This document shows, in pieces, positions 31,669 to 44,429 of a stretch of DNA of 64,000 nt (within the stretch, counting starts at the first letter, position 1; each line of letters opens with the position of its first letter). Position numbers and translations under genes: made by a program. The notes beneath the pieces are model-generated. The model was not told the origin of the DNA, searched no databases, and was given only the letters and a program-made list of their open reading frames with translations. The stretch comes from Undaria pinnatifida (lineage: Eukaryota; Sar; Phaeophyceae; Laminariales; Alariaceae), in the NCBI GenBank assembly GCA_012845835.1, contig JABAKD010000023.1:23499108-23563107 (forward strand), given 5' to 3'.

Positions 31669-32965
31669 CCGCACAATTATACGACCAGCACAGCTCAACA
31701 ACTAGACCCAGCACAGAGTAGTCAGGTAAAATTACCAGTAACCAAGGAAGAAGCCGACATCGCAAAAAAACAGGAGAGCGGCTAAAAAAAAAAAAAAACT
31801 AGCGATGAACTTGTCGCTCGGACGGGAAGGTCGTTTGCCGCGATGGGGGTGATCAGACGCGCTGCGCTGAGATTTCCGCAGCGTGGTGATTATCAAGCGT
31901 TGCAGCGGCTGAACAACGACGCGACGCGAGCCCGTGTCGTGGCCGTTGCTCGATGCACTGAGGACGCCGAAGCTTGACGATCAGCCGAAACATTCGCCGA
32001 ACAGCACAAACAAGCATCGGAAACATTCGAGCTGTTGAGTGGAATGATGTGGCAGTTGAATTGGCGGACGAAATACAGCGGAGGAAGCGCCCTGAAGCGG
32101 ACACGCGCGAAGCCCAAGCGGCACCGGAAGTCGAGGTTGAGGGGAGGAGATAGAACTGAGTTTACTATCAGTCTTATACCGCCGCCAAGTCGTGTTGGCA
32201 ACATCCGATCGGTTCGTGTTGTACCAGATGATGCCGAGCAAACTAACCAGGCGCTGCCGTGGCCAATTATGCCAAGCACCCTTCCCGAGAAAACCCATGA
32301 AAAACAAATTCTCCATGCCCGCGTTCATGGGGAGGTGGAGGACATGCAACAGACAGCCGATGCGAAACGCACATATGATGCAAGAGGGAAGCACCAGGGT
32401 GTCTGCGACATCGTCCATCCGTCGCTACTGCTGCTGCTTATCGCAAGCACTTTCGTTCCTCCTTGTTCCTATTAACAACCGGATATACTCGTCTTCTCCT
32501 TTTGCCCATCACGAGTTAATCTACTGATTGATGGAATACTTACGGTGACTTTTCGTTTGGGGCTGCTGAAATTTTGGTTTTCGGCGACGTCTGCTGTCTT
32601 CAGACTTGGTTGTGATAGGTTGAAGTTTTGAATTTCCTTTGTACTCATAGCGACCTATGGACACTCTTAGTGCTGGTACCGGCTATAAAACACACCTTAC
32701 GCGCTCTGCTAACCGTATAATGGCTTGCATGAAATATAAAGCTTAAGATCACTATACTTCCAAATATATCCATGCGCACCGTGTGTCAATTTTAACGCCA
32801 TTGTATTCGCAATATTATCTTCACAGTAGTAGATAATATCTTATCGTAACGCATGGGACATTGTTTCTTGTTTTCATGTCATCTATAATGTTTTACTAAA
32901 TATGATGTCATTACTATGTCTCATTGCAGGTTTATGTGGACTATTTGATGTGGTGAAAGAGCTCC
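31669..32965. other. No recognised gene
   Basis: An A14 run occurs at about 31785. The + strand between 31800 and 32160 has Arg/Glu-rich frames broken by stops; no domain is recognised. Confidence 0.4.
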
Positions 32966-32996
32966 GCATGGGCGCCGGCGATGCCGGCACCCATGC
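32966..32996. other. Strong 14-bp stem hairpin
   Basis: GCATGGGCGCCGGC, a GAT loop, and GCCGGCACCCATGC pair at 13 of 14 positions. The left arm with its flank (gctccgcatgggcgcc) recurs near 45178. Function unknown. Confidence 0.7.
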
Positions 32997-33639
32997 TTCG
33001 GGTAGGGTAGGGCAACACTTCGAATTGTTCCAGATCCAACATTCGATAGAGTGAAAAAAGTAACCACATACACACATAGTCCACGCCTTCAGCATGTCAG
33101 GCAATGCCAAGATTTCGATTTAGGCTAGCAATGGACTAATTGCTGCCATTCCTGAGTGAATCCGATTCCGAGCGTCATCAGATTTCGATCGGATAAATCC
33201 GACCACACGCCGACTGACCTTTTAGTCTGGCCATGAAGAGTTGTGTCGAGTTCGTTTTTATTATGTATTTACTCAATCAAGCATCCGGGGCCAGCAAGGT
33301 GACTGACCATGTCTGCTGCGTATTCTCTTCGTAGTCACTGAGAGGAGCGCACTGAGCCAGCTTCTTCTGTTATACCATGCATAGTAGTATCTAGATCCGA
33401 GCCTCGCCGACCGACTGTCTGTGTGTAGTCTGATCGTTGAGAGACGTGCTGACGATGTTCCAGGTGCGAAACACGGTATCACTGCCTTCGCCATTCAACT
33501 CCTCCAATGCTATTGCAATGCTTCTGCTTGTTGCTATAGATTGCTCACTTGTAGATACAGTACCAGACGGTACGTACAATTTTTGCAGTTAAGAATATCA
33601 GACTCGAGCTTTAGACGAAAATAAAAAGCATGGCCTTTT
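32997..33639. other. No recognisable feature
   Basis: Nothing beyond short open frames. Confidence 0.4.
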
Positions 33640-34650
33640 AGTTTGATCGCTCATTGGCCGGGGCTCGTATGATACACAAGGTAAGCGTTACCCGGGGACG
33701 ATAGGGTCACATCTCGGGATCGCAATCCACCCACACATTTACAACTCCGACAACCGGCGGATGACCACGGTTGATAGCTGCCCGCACGGCGTGGAAATCC
33801 CAACCTCGCCGGCCGATCTCTGATTGGCTGGGATTCGTATATTGAGCCAGCTCCACCTTGGGAAGATAGGGTCCCATCCCCGGTGCAGAGGTTGTTTCAT
33901 ATCTCCAAAACTTTGACCAAAGGGGGAAGAAAGCCGGGCTTTTTCGAGTCGACACTGCCCCGCACAGTATGGAAACCCCAATCCCGTTGGCTAACCGTTG
34001 ATTGCTTCAAGCTCCACAGCGTAGTCCTACGTTCTAGGAGGATGTAGAGGCCAGTTAATGGGGGGCCGTTCCGTGGCACACTGGGGAGATAGGGTCCCAT
34101 CCCAGTCCATAAATTCCCCGAATCTACAGCACCAACAACGCGGGAACGATAGCGATGATTTCCCGGGTCGACACCGCCTCACGCGGTGTGGAAACCCACA
34201 CCATATTGGCTCACCGATGATTGGCTGGCTCTCGGACATAAGGACAGCGCCACCACGGAAGGACAAGACTCCCATGCTCGTTTCAGAAGTCCTTACGAAC
34301 CGGGGACGAAAAACGAGTTCTTCCGGGTCGACACAGCCACGCATCGTGGGAAAACCCTATTCACATTGGCTTATCGCTAATTAGCTAGGTAGCCCGTAGA
34401 GCCCGCGCCACCCAGGGAGGATTTAGGCCAGCCAGGGGAGGGGGGGGCGTACCGACGCACCCGATGACGATATGGCCCCATCCTCGTGCCAGAAATCCTT
34501 CCATACCTGATCAATTCCAACATACCGGGGACGAAAACCGACTTATCCCGGGTCGACACCACTCCGCACGGTGTGGAATCCCTAGCTGAGGGTCGTTCAT
34601 AACGCTCGCGCCACAGAATTTGGCCCAACCCCCGGTTCAGAAATCCTCCA
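33640..34650. repeat. Satellite-like array, five to six diverged units of about 165-225 bp
   Basis: The word gatagggtcccatcc (with variants) recurs near 33700, 33866, 34090, 34253, 34469 and 34615. The word gggtcgacac with cgcacggtgtggaa(a)cc recurs near 33945, 34167, 34326 and 34551. No coding signal. Confidence 0.75.
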
Positions 34651-34786
34651 AGGTATAGTTACAACTAAAATAAAATGGAGCCACTCGTACTGCTGTATTT
34701 CTATTTAAATGCCCCCGCCCTGGTACGCTGACATTTCAATTGAGCCCCCGCCTCGAAAGGAACCCAACCTCCCGGTACCCGATGGA

Positions 34787-35012
34787 TCGGCTCAGCTGGG
34801 GCTCGTGGATAGAGCAAATAAACACCACTAAAAGTTCAGCAAGTTCAATGACTATCATCTCATGTACTAGCCTGTAACTATTAGAAAGAAGTTGTACAGT
34901 CGGCTCAGCTGGGGCTCGTGGATAGAGCAAATAAACACCACTAAAAGTTCAGCAAGTTCAATGACTATCATCTCATGTACTAGCCTGAAATTATTAGAAA
35001 GAAGTTGTACAG
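34787..35012. repeat. 113-bp perfect-period tandem duplication
   Basis: Copies at 34787-34899 and 34900-35012 differ at about two positions, indicating a recent duplication. Confidence 0.9.
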
Positions 35013-36090
35013 TCAAGATGAATCAATTGCATAATTCATAGCATCATTGAGTCCAGATCGAGTGCGAGATCGGTGCAACTTGCTTTGGTATCGTATTATA
35101 GCAGCAGGAATAAATGCACGTCAAAAAAAAAAACATCCAGCAATCAGCAGCAAGGAGCACAATTGTCAAGTAAGAAGCACACAAAATTAACTGTCCACTA
35201 AGCTACATACCAACACGACACCCGCTTCCAGTTGACCGGCAAACGACCAAAACGGCAGCAACGGAGACAGGCGCCACAGCAACAGCACGACTTCCACACC
35301 GCCTATACTGTTCCAAAGAGTCCTGGGGAGAGGGCAACCCGCCGATGCCATACCGGGACGAATGCATGCAACTGGTTTCGTCCGTGGATACCGTCTACTA
35401 CGACCTTTGCTTGGCGCAGCTTAAAAAGAGAACGATGTTTTCCCTTGTTTTTCATGTCGAAAAGTTATTCCCTGTTTTTTTGGTACACCCTCCCCATACC
35501 ATATACGTCCAGACTCAAAGAAACGCTCGAGAGTACGGTCAGACAAAGAGCGTGTGTGCTCTTACTCGTTCCCATATAATACTTGCACGAGTACAAACTC
35601 ATATATGTGTGTGTGTCCACATGCCCAAACTCGTGAAATACCACCCTCGAGGCCGGGACAAAGCAACTCGTACCGCTGCTGCGTGGCTTTTTCTGGCGCA
35701 GTACTCTTATCACTACCTCCTCGTTTAAGCCATGCATGCACTTGCCATCTATCCACATAGTCTATGTACGTACCGAAATTCAAAAGAAAGTACACTACTG
35801 TGGATACCTAACGCAGTACTACAGCACTATGGGGTCTTGTTAAACAGTACAAATTATTTGTTTAGGGTCAAAATATCAAAATGATGTCAATTTGGAAATG
35901 CCTTCCCATGTTTTATTTAATCAACCTCTTCATACGTCAAGATCCAAATAAAAGCTCGAGAGTACCGTCCAAAATACAAAATGTTAGTCACTTCTCGCTT
36001 GTCTCCCGCAGCCCCCATACGCGTTCACAGCCAGGTATGGAACGGATAAGGCATGGCGACGGGCGTTGGAGCCGCCCCTCGAAGACAGCG
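35013..36090. other. No recognisable gene
   Basis: Poly-A and short GT runs only. The open frames are short and without domains. Confidence 0.4.
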
Positions 36091-36812
36091 CTCGAACGAA
36101 GCGATTTGACCGAGAAATTCGAGGTTCGATAATTCCATACTGAGGCCGAGACAAAAAACAACTCCGTGCCAATCCCTGTCTTCTCAGATTCATATAATTT
36201 TATATAGAGATACCAGGGGGGCTGCCGCCCGACTTGGCTCGGCGCATGCCCGTAATAATCGAGGATGCATGAGACATGTGTTCTGCGCTCGAACGAAGCG
36301 ACTTGACCGAGAAATTCAAGGTTCGATAATTCCATGCTGAGGCCGAGACGAAGAAAGAGTGCTTGCCAATCCCTGCCTTCTCAAATTCGTCTCATTTTAT
36401 ATAGAGATACCAGCGGGGCTGCCGCCCGCCTTGACTCGGCGCATGTCCGTAAAAATCGAGGATGCATAACACGTGTGTTACAAGCTCGAACGAAGCAATT
36501 TGATCGAGAAATTCGAGGTTCGATAATTCCATGCTGAGGCCGAGACGAGAATAACTCCTTGCCAATCCCTGTCTTCTCAAATTCGTCAAATTGAGGTGCG
36601 ACAATTTCATACTGAGGCCAACACGAAAATAAGTCCTTGCCAATCCCTGTCTCCTCCAATTCGTCTCGCTTTATATAAAGATACCAGGGGGGCTGCCGCC
36701 CGCCTTGGCTCCGCGCATGCCAGTAATAATCGAGGATGCATAAGACATGTGTTATGCCTTGGCTCGGCGCTTGCCTGTAATAATTGAGGATGCATAAGAC
36801 ATGTGTTATAAG
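36091..36812. repeat. Tandem repeat of about 198 bp, three to four units
   Basis: Units contain gagataccag-ggggctgccgccc, ggctcggcgcatgcc, aatcgaggatgcat and gaggttcgataattccat. The gagatacc word lies at 36207, 36404 and about 36678. The third interval is longer because a part of about 70 bp is duplicated again. GGGCTGCCGCCC can fold. Confidence 0.8.
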
Positions 36813-37429
36813 TATAGGATTATAGGTAAATCGAGGCTGTACATGCGACAACACTGCCAAGGACGGCATTCAAATAAATCGTGTTTAAACAAAGAAAAAA
36901 AAGACTGGAATAAGGTGCAATAAACCGCAGCAACAATCTGCGTCAAAAGGCACACGATGACAAACAACAACAACAGTAGCAGCAGCCCCCGCACAACTCG
37001 TATGTACTTGTAATTCCACCAACAGCAGGAGCGGCAGCTGCGGCAGTTCGACAAAAGCACAAGCATTATTTCCTGTAAAATAACATCCATACGATGATAC
37101 TTTCACTTTTCCTTGCGCCGATAAATATTATTTTGTTCTTTAAGAACAAAAAGAAGGGGAGGGGGAAAAGAATAAGAAAAAAAAGGATCGGATGATGTAC
37201 ACACCGAGGCTCGAACCCACAGGAAAGGAAACAAATACACAAATAAAAAATATTGAATTCACCGAGACTCGCGGCCAACGACTAACAATCGTTCGGGGCT
37301 ACCCTTCAAGCTACTGTTGTACGATTACTACTGGGACACCATTTTGTATTATTGTACATACGGTTATGCAAACATACGCACTTTATATTACGCAACAGAA
37401 ATTTGGCAAAAACACGATTTTTTAGGGGC
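36813..37429. other. A-rich repeat relative of the 37.7-38.2 kb sequence
   Basis: Contains CAG/CAA-rich words (36910-37060) resembling those at 37770-37840, 38105-38160 and 44345-44420. No gene. Confidence 0.45.
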
Positions 37430-37610
37430 TGTCACGACACGAAGCGAGAACGGCCGAGGCCGCCGCCGGCAGAGTTGGGAGGGGTGAGCAAGGTGATGCA
37501 CGTCCAGAAGACAGCGTGCCAAGAAGTAGACCTAAGCTCGTCTTATCTCGAAAACGACTCAAAACCTGGTCTCAATCGGTCCTCTCGATCGCTCAGACGA
37601 CATGGCTAAC
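37430..37610 (+). repeat. Dispersed repeat family, copy 1
   Basis: Shares words such as aactcaaaacctggtct and gacagcg(t/c)gcc(a/g)agag with copies at 44085-44285 and 63830-63985. Probably a transposon fragment of unknown class. Confidence 0.7.
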
Positions 37611-38809
37611 ATGTTTATACATGGACATACAACGAAAACAAGCCGCATCAGCGGCGCAGTCCAACGACAAACAAACGGCAAATCGTAGACGTACAGCATG
37701 CATACATAAAGTAACAGTAGCAGCAACGCCATACAACTCTTACGTGCGTGTAAATTCAAAAAAAAAAGGAAACACCACGCCGCAGCAGCGGCAGCAACGT
37801 CAGTGCGTCAAACAGCAAGCAGTATCCAGTGTAATATGCATAGTATATTCACTTTGGGCCGGTACCCGGTACATGTAGGCACAGAAAAAGAAAGGGCAAA
37901 AAAAAAAAAAGTAACGGAATACCTGATGCACATCGAGGCACAAACACAAACGTGAGAAAAATAACACACACCTGAAAAAAAAACAGCAAAAGCAGCAGAA
38001 GCGGCAGTCCAACGACAAACGGCAAGGCGTGGGAGAGTAGAACATACACAGCATTAAGAGCAGCAACGCTGCACAACTCTTACGTGCGTGGAAAATCAAC
38101 ATCTAGCTGCAGCAGCGACAGCACCAGCAGAACAACAAGCAGCAAGCAGTACCTTGTGTAATATGCAAAAATACTACCTGGGATAAAATACGTATTATAG
38201 CGGTTACTTTTTGTAGGAGTTATATACGTTCAAAATATGATGCCTCTATAAAATGTAATTTGGCTTGCCATGGCATCTATATAAAATGCTAATGTTATTA
38301 TATAAAATCACTCTAAAAACGTCAGCTGTAAGTTCGACAAATAGGGTCGATGCCCATCGTTGCAAGCTGCGTAGTACACCGGTCGCCCGTTTTCATTAAC
38401 AATACGTTTCCTTGCAGGTTTTACGTTAATTATTTCTGGTGGTATTGTTCGAAGAATGTGTTTCGTAAATACCGCTCATGTTGTCGTTGGTATTGTTCTA
38501 CTAGTTCAGGTATTTAATATATTGCTGGTAACACCGACGAATCATAACAACTTAGTAAAGTACCTTGGGACGTATGAGTAGAGTAGTAGCTGCCATTATA
38601 ACAATTTGCTGTTCACCCTGACAACATCCGTACGTAGGAGTAATATATTGTCAAAGGATAATACATCTCTACAAACGAGCGGCCGGTGTATCACGCAGCT
38701 TAGAAGATAAGAATCGACCCGAAATCTATCGAACTCACAGCTGGTGTGTTTAAAACAATTTATAATACTAATATGTTCACTTCACGCAGGCAGTCTCCTG
38801 CACTACTTG
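37611..38809. other. CAG-rich and A-rich non-coding sequence
   Basis: Two related blocks (37735-37880, 38080-38170) carry 'gtgcgtg(t/g)aaa-tcaa ... cagcagcggcagca ... aacagcaagcagta' words. The rest shows nothing recognisable. Confidence 0.45.
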
Positions 38810-39080
38810 CTTTTTTCGTGGAAGTTCATGAAAGCTTCCGTGGAAGCTTCCACCGCTTCCATGGAAGTTTTAATGGAAGTTATGGAAGCGTCCATGAAAA
38901 AAAAACGGAAGCTTCCACGAAAGCTTCCGCGAAAGCTTCGATAGAAGCAGCTTTCACGAAAGCTTCTGCGAAACCTTCCATGGAAGTAGCTTCCACGAAA
39001 GCTTCCACGGAAGCTTTCATGGAAGTAGTGGAGGCTTCCATGGAGGCGATGAAGGCTTCCATGGAAGCTTTCATGAGCTT
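38810..39080. repeat. GAAGCTTCC palindromic minisatellite
   Basis: Dozens of gaagcttcc-, gaaagcttcc- and cttccatggaag-type words in 9-, 12- and 18-bp spacings. Because the unit is palindromic, frames on both strands stay open (Lys-Ala-Ser-rich on +, Phe-Arg-Gly-Ser-rich on -). Not treated as a gene. Confidence 0.85.
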
Positions 39081-39638
39081 CCACCAAAATACAGATAGTG
39101 GCAGGTGGCCCCACGCAGCTTGCAAATATGAGTATATCGACCCTAAACTTATCGAACTCACATCTTATTTTTCTCTTTTTTTCATGGTCTGGCTTGTTTT
39201 GTTGTGTTCTCGTACCCGGTACGCTAGCATTTCACTTGCTTTACCTTGATGAATTGCGACTGTTAGGTTTGCTCTGGTTCAAACACCGCGACCACATAAT
39301 TTGTATCTCTCTACGATGAAGAATCAGTACGAACACTGGGTGTACTGACGTCTTCAAGTAAAAAGAACGTTTTAATGTGAAGAGAACACACACAGCTGAC
39401 GTGCTCAGAATACTTATATTAAATATCTTCGCTTCTGGCCGGTAGCCGGTACGTGCGGCACAAAAAATAGTAAACAAAGCCAAACCCGACAACGAACAAA
39501 AAAAGTTAATATTGGATACACATCAAGGCTCAACAACAAACAAAAAAATAGAAAAATACCTGCAAAAAAAAAGGAAACAAACTATTGGCAGGCGTCGAAC
39601 TCGCTACTGGCGAATACGAACAGAACAGTGCGCACTTT
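39081..39638. other. A/T-rich sequence with GGTACCCGGTAC-like words
   Basis: Words such as cgtacccggtacg (39211) and ggccggtagccggtacg (39439) resemble one at 37859, suggesting dispersed repeats. No gene. Confidence 0.4.
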
Positions 39639-40094
39639 AAAAGATCTAGTATGTGCAGCCTGCCTGATGAGCAGCGTTTTCATGCAATCTACGGAGATAT
39701 GATTCATGATTAACGTATGTACGAATATTATAGGATATTTTGGTATTGGGAAAAGAGTTAATTCTAATGGATGGTGGTGTGTTGTCAGAATGGTAGCCAC
39801 CCCGCTGGAAACATGCCTTCTATGGTATGTTTGGTTCAGGGTTGATTCCGATAGAATACGCCCACCATATTTCAATCTTGTTTTGGTCTAGTTTTGGTCT
39901 GGTGTGGTCGCCTTCTGGCCGATCTTGACTCATACGTCTTGATTGTGATAATATACTCGGATGTACGCCACGATAATATAGTACATAATGATCAACTCCT
40001 GGGACGTATTTTTATCCGCTGCCACCGCGCAACCAAGGCCCCCACATACGGTAAGCAACGCGAGCAAGCCGACCCTGAGCATAAGTTTATCCCA
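39639..40094. repeat. 456-bp dispersed direct repeat, copy 1
   Basis: Begins aaaagatctagta and ends near gagcataagtttatccca. Matches 43515-43972 in the same orientation, 3.9 kb away. Could be terminal direct repeats of an element or two insertions of one family. Confidence 0.85.
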
Positions 40095-41194
40095 TAAAAC
40101 TAGTGCGATGTTCATCGAGAACCGTGCTCGGGTAGAGGAACGCGCAGGACGGCTGATTCACCACGCATTTTTTCCGGGCTGCTTCAGGACCGATTTTTCC
40201 TTGACATCGACCACCCCCCCACACTACAGTGACGGAACCCGTACGTAAACCAGCAGCAACATAGACCAAGACCATCGAGACGCAGCCTACGACAGCCATA
40301 TACAGGAAGAGGCAGAGCATCAGGGATGGATAGCATGAGCCAGAAGAGCTACGGTCCTTCACCTGCTAGCCAGACCTCCTCGTACGTGCTTGCATTGAGC
40401 GAGCAATTTTGGGGTTGACTTTAGAGCTGCGATTACGAGCAGTTATGCGCGACGATGATGGGGGCAAAAGAGGGATGGCTGTGGAAGGACAGCCGGCGAA
40501 CCAAATGGGGATGGGCGTGAAGGAGAAGCATGTGCACAGCAGGGGATTTGGGGAAGGTCAAGGGGGGAAGCGAGCAGGACAGAGCAAGAGAGGAAAGGGT
40601 CATCCAAACTTCCATGCATAGGCGCGTACTCATCTTCTTGATTTCTGTGTTGTTCCATATTTCTCTCCCGAGTTAATTGAGTTGATTGATATGTTGTTTT
40701 ATATGTGCGTATCAGTTGGTACGTATAGTGGCGTTTGTAGCTGAAAAGTTCAAGTGGATTGTTCGTTTTTCAAGGCACATACTATACATATAATAATACG
40801 ACATGATTCATTTTAGGGTCGGATAGAAGTTCGCAAGACTTACGTGGTACATCGATAGCCTACGTACTGGCTCATTGATGAATTAATATTTCATTCCTAG
40901 GAGTATTTAATGTTTTTTGCTCGGCGCAGTTGGTAGTTCTACGAATAATAACATTGGTACCGAAAGCACGTGGAACTGAGTACCGAGGGAATGAACGCCA
41001 AGCAGGGGATTGGTAATATATATATATATATTGCTGGTATTTTGGAATGCAACACTTACTCCTTAGCGAACATCAGAGATATGAGTGTCTTTACTTGATG
41101 TGTACATTTGACAAGTGGTGCTGGTGCGCATTGCAGCAGTAGCTCTGATGTAGTTCATATCTCAAGGGTGGTCATGGGATTGAATGGGACGGGC
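40095..41194. other. No recognisable gene
   Basis: A short (TA)n run at about 41016-41031. Open frames are short. Confidence 0.4.
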
Positions 41195-41275
41195 ATGTGG
41201 GACGGGGATGGGATGGGATGGGATGGGACGGCAATCCCACAGTGATATTCGTGCTGCCCATCCCATCCCATTCCC
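41195..41275. repeat. GGGAT repeat facing CCCAT repeat (inverted)
   Basis: gggatgggatgggatggga on the left and cccatcccatcccattccc on the right are separated by about 35 bp and can form a hairpin. Confidence 0.8.
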
Positions 41276-41705
41276 ATCACATCGCGAACTCCTACCCCAC
41301 TTGCTCCCACATAACCGATAAATCTCCGCTGTCGTCCCACCTGCTTCCCATCCCATCATTGGCACAGCTACTCCCGTCCCAACCCCGCTGTCAACGCAGC
41401 TACTCCCGGAACTCTTGGCGCGAGACTTACCCATCCAAATAGAGCATATTCCTTCCACAAATAGAATGTTCTGCAGCATTCAGGACACACACAACAGTCA
41501 TTGAAAGTACAACAGAATCTTCGGGGGATATCATATACGGAGTATTTCATAATATATACGTATATATATTGGAATCTCCGATGTTCATCCGCACTGCGGA
41601 CAGGCAGCAGGGAAACACACACAGCCCTATGGCGGACCCTACCGGCGGCGGGACTACCACTCGCTGTAGAGGGCTCAGGGCCATAGTGGCACACGCTCCA
41701 CTTAA
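41276..41705. other. No recognisable feature
   Basis: Flank of the LINE remnant. Continues with scattered cccatccca words to 41360. Confidence 0.4.
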
Positions 41706-42353
41706 TTAGTCGAACTCGTACCTTGCCACACGATCTGCCATTTCGTTCCTGCATTCATCTATAGCTGTATCAGTACGGCCGCCTCTCCCCTCCCCCCGCC
41801 CCCCCGGTTTCCCTTGGTTGCTGCTCTTGGCGTCCCCTGCTGTGAGACGTTGCCAGCTCTTCTTCGCCTCGGCCCTGTACCATCTCGTCATGAAGCGGTC
41901 CGCCGTGTCGACAATCCCCCGGTGCCAGTTGTCACACTTCTTAGCCGCCCCCGGCCATACTCCGAACAGTAAAGGGGAGCTATCCGTGGATCCCTCGGAT
42001 GCTTCCACTACCTTGATGTCGTCTACCAGACACTGGGCCCAGTTCGTTTCTGGTCGGCCTCGTCCCGGGTTCACCGCACCAGGCATCGTCCAGAACATCA
42101 TGCGATGGGTCAGTCGCTCATTGGCCGTCCGTTGTACGGCTCCCGCAAAAAAAAGGCGCCGTTTGCGGATATCAACGCTCTCACATTGTGCCTTCTCGAG
42201 AGCCTTGGTGTACGACATGCGGTGGTCGATGCGCTGTCGGCGCTGAAGGCCAATGATCCTTAAGAAGAGGTTATGGTGTGCCGTTCGAAGTTTAGCGAAG
42301 TGTTCCAGGCCGAGAGCCCAAGTCACACACCCGTACAGCAGGGTCTCCATCAC
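41706..42353 (-). pseudogene. LINE-type (non-LTR) retrotransposon ORF2 C-terminus
   Basis: A 215-codon - strand frame starts METLLYGCVTWAL, the conserved 'TLLYGCETW' block downstream of the LINE reverse-transcriptase active site. It continues with HHNLFLRIIGLQRRQRIDHR, RKRRLFFAGAVQR and FWTMPGAVNPGRGRPETNW, the usual C-terminal region of such ORF2 proteins, and ends with a basic, Gly-rich tail. The catalytic FADD part and the endonuclease are missing upstream, so the copy is 5'-truncated, which is typical for target-primed reverse transcription. The remaining frame is uninterrupted, suggesting moderate age. Confidence 0.8.
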
Positions 42354-43514
42354 CTAGGTCTTTAGCAGACGCACCTTTAACATGAATTAGTGCGTGCTAA
42401 ATAAGAGCATTAATATTATAATTTGGATATATGTCGTAGCCCACCCGTGCCTGAACTGATAGTAAGACCACATACAAGTAGTTCCCCCTTGTCATGAAAC
42501 AGCAGAGAATTGATCAGCTATGCTCCTTGCTTGGCAGATAGGGTACCATGGATGGTGGGATTTACCACCACCAGGTACTTTTATGGGACTCTTTGGTTTG
42601 TTTAGGGATTTTGTGGACTTGTGCCATCTATTATTGAGGATGCCAGGTGTTACGAAGGTATACATGGTAATATTGGGTGGTGAAACGTATGTGAATATCT
42701 TGTGGATGATCTGTTCATGCATTCGTAACATCGGTGACTACTCGCTGCGAAAGTATACGCCCATATGCACGTATGCTACAAATCTAATTTATGGTATGTT
42801 GACTTTATTTGTGGTATGATATCATTAATTAGGTGTTTTCCCGATGGGAGTTCTGGGGCAATCCTCATATCGGTATGATAGGCGATGTGATGTTTGTTTG
42901 AATGATGCTATAGTCGGTGCTAACAACGGACCTGTCGTCGGTTCTGCTGGTACCCGTGACAAGGCGTTGTGCCTCGTTGAGCGGACACGTCGATTCGAAC
43001 GATGCGCCTGTACTGATGATCAAAAAAATGGTGATTTAGCTATAATAGGCTTGGGGGGGATATTGGATTTTAGTTTTTGACGCTGTTATATGTTTGGGTT
43101 TGGAATTTCTGACAGGTCATATCCGGGGGCTATTGGTGATATTTCGGAGAAGGAATCATGAGGTTATATTTTGAATTTTTGTGTTTTAGGCATTTGCTTC
43201 AAACATATGCAGATAGAATAAGGCAAACATATTTTTTAGTCGGGAAAACATAATTCCGTGCGCAGAAAAAGGATGAACGTCGTAGTCTTCTTGACCCTGG
43301 CATTAGCAGGGGAGTCACCGGCCTGTATCCTTCACGAGGGTATACACAGCGCGTAACACGCACGATGGAAGTATCGCACGCAGCTTGGAAAGTGCACTCC
43401 TGATTAAAACAAAAAAAAATGTCATCTCACAGCTGAAGTGTATTTTTCATTGTTTATAAAATATTTCAGACGTAGAGGCACTGCTGTCAAGGCAAACATC
43501 CAAGCAGGTGGGAT
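42354..43514. other. No recognisable gene
   Basis: AT-rich. Open frames below 100 codons with no domain. Confidence 0.4.
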
Positions 43515-43972
43515 AAAAGATCTAGTACTTGCAGCCTGCCTGATGAGAAGTTTGTTCATGTAATCTACGGAGATGTGATTCATGATTAACGTATGTACGA
43601 ACATTATAGGATATTTCGGTATTGGAAAAATGAGTTTATTCTATTGGAGGGTGGTGTGTTGTCAGAATGTCAGCCACCCCGCTGGAAACATGCCTGCTAT
43701 GGTATGTTTGGTTCAGGGTTAATTCCGATGGAATGCGCCCACCATAGTTTAGTCTTGTTTCGGTCTAGTGTTGGTCCGGTGTGTGGTCGCCTTCTGGCCG
43801 CTCTTGACTCATATGTCTTGATTGTGATAATCTACACGTACGTAAGCCACGATAATATAATACACAATGATCAACTCCTCGGACTTCTTTATATCCGCTG
43901 CCACCGCGAAACCAAGGCCCCCACATAAGGTGGGCCATGCGGGCAAGCCGACTCTGAGCATAGGTTATCCCA
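43515..43972. repeat. 458-bp dispersed direct repeat, copy 2
   Basis: Second copy of the 39639-40094 sequence, with scattered substitutions and small indels. Confidence 0.85.
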
Positions 43973-44084
43973 ATATGTCAAACTGCGGAAATACTGCTAT
44001 TATCACTGGCTTGTTTTCAAATGAGATTTTAGTGCTCGGCTTCGCACTTTTGACATTTCGGGACGGAATTTTAAGCAAAAACGT

Positions 44085-44285
44085 GATTTTCCGTTGGCCA
44101 CCACGTCATGAAGCGAGCACGACCGACGCCGAAACTGACAGGGTCGGGAGAGTTGAGCAACCTGACGCACGTGCAGGAAACAGCGCGCCGAGAGGTGGAC
44201 CTCAGCTCGAGTTCTTTCGAAGACAACTCAAAACCTGGTCTAAATCGGAGCCTTCGGTCGCTCTTGTGCAAGGGCCAACATATTT
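44085..44285 (+). repeat. Dispersed repeat family, copy 2
   Basis: Closest of the three to the copy at 63830-63985 (shared gggtcgggagagttgagcaa and cgcgccgagaggtggacct). Followed at 44325-44420 by a CAG-rich block also seen at 37.75 and 38.1 kb, so the full repeat is longer. Confidence 0.75.
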
Positions 44286-44429
44286 GTGCTTGCATTTAGC
44301 AGAGGGGCTTCGCCGCAACCTCTTCTGTGCGTGAAAATTCAACAACATACAGCATGCTGCAGCAACGGCAGCACCAGCAGTACGACAAACAGCAAGCAGC
44401 ATTCAGTGTAACATGTAAAAATTAACAAA

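Noticed and set aside
38746-39249. A 167-codon Ala/Ser/Lys-rich protein
   Set aside because: It consists mostly of the palindromic GAAGCTTCC minisatellite, and the opposite strand is open too.
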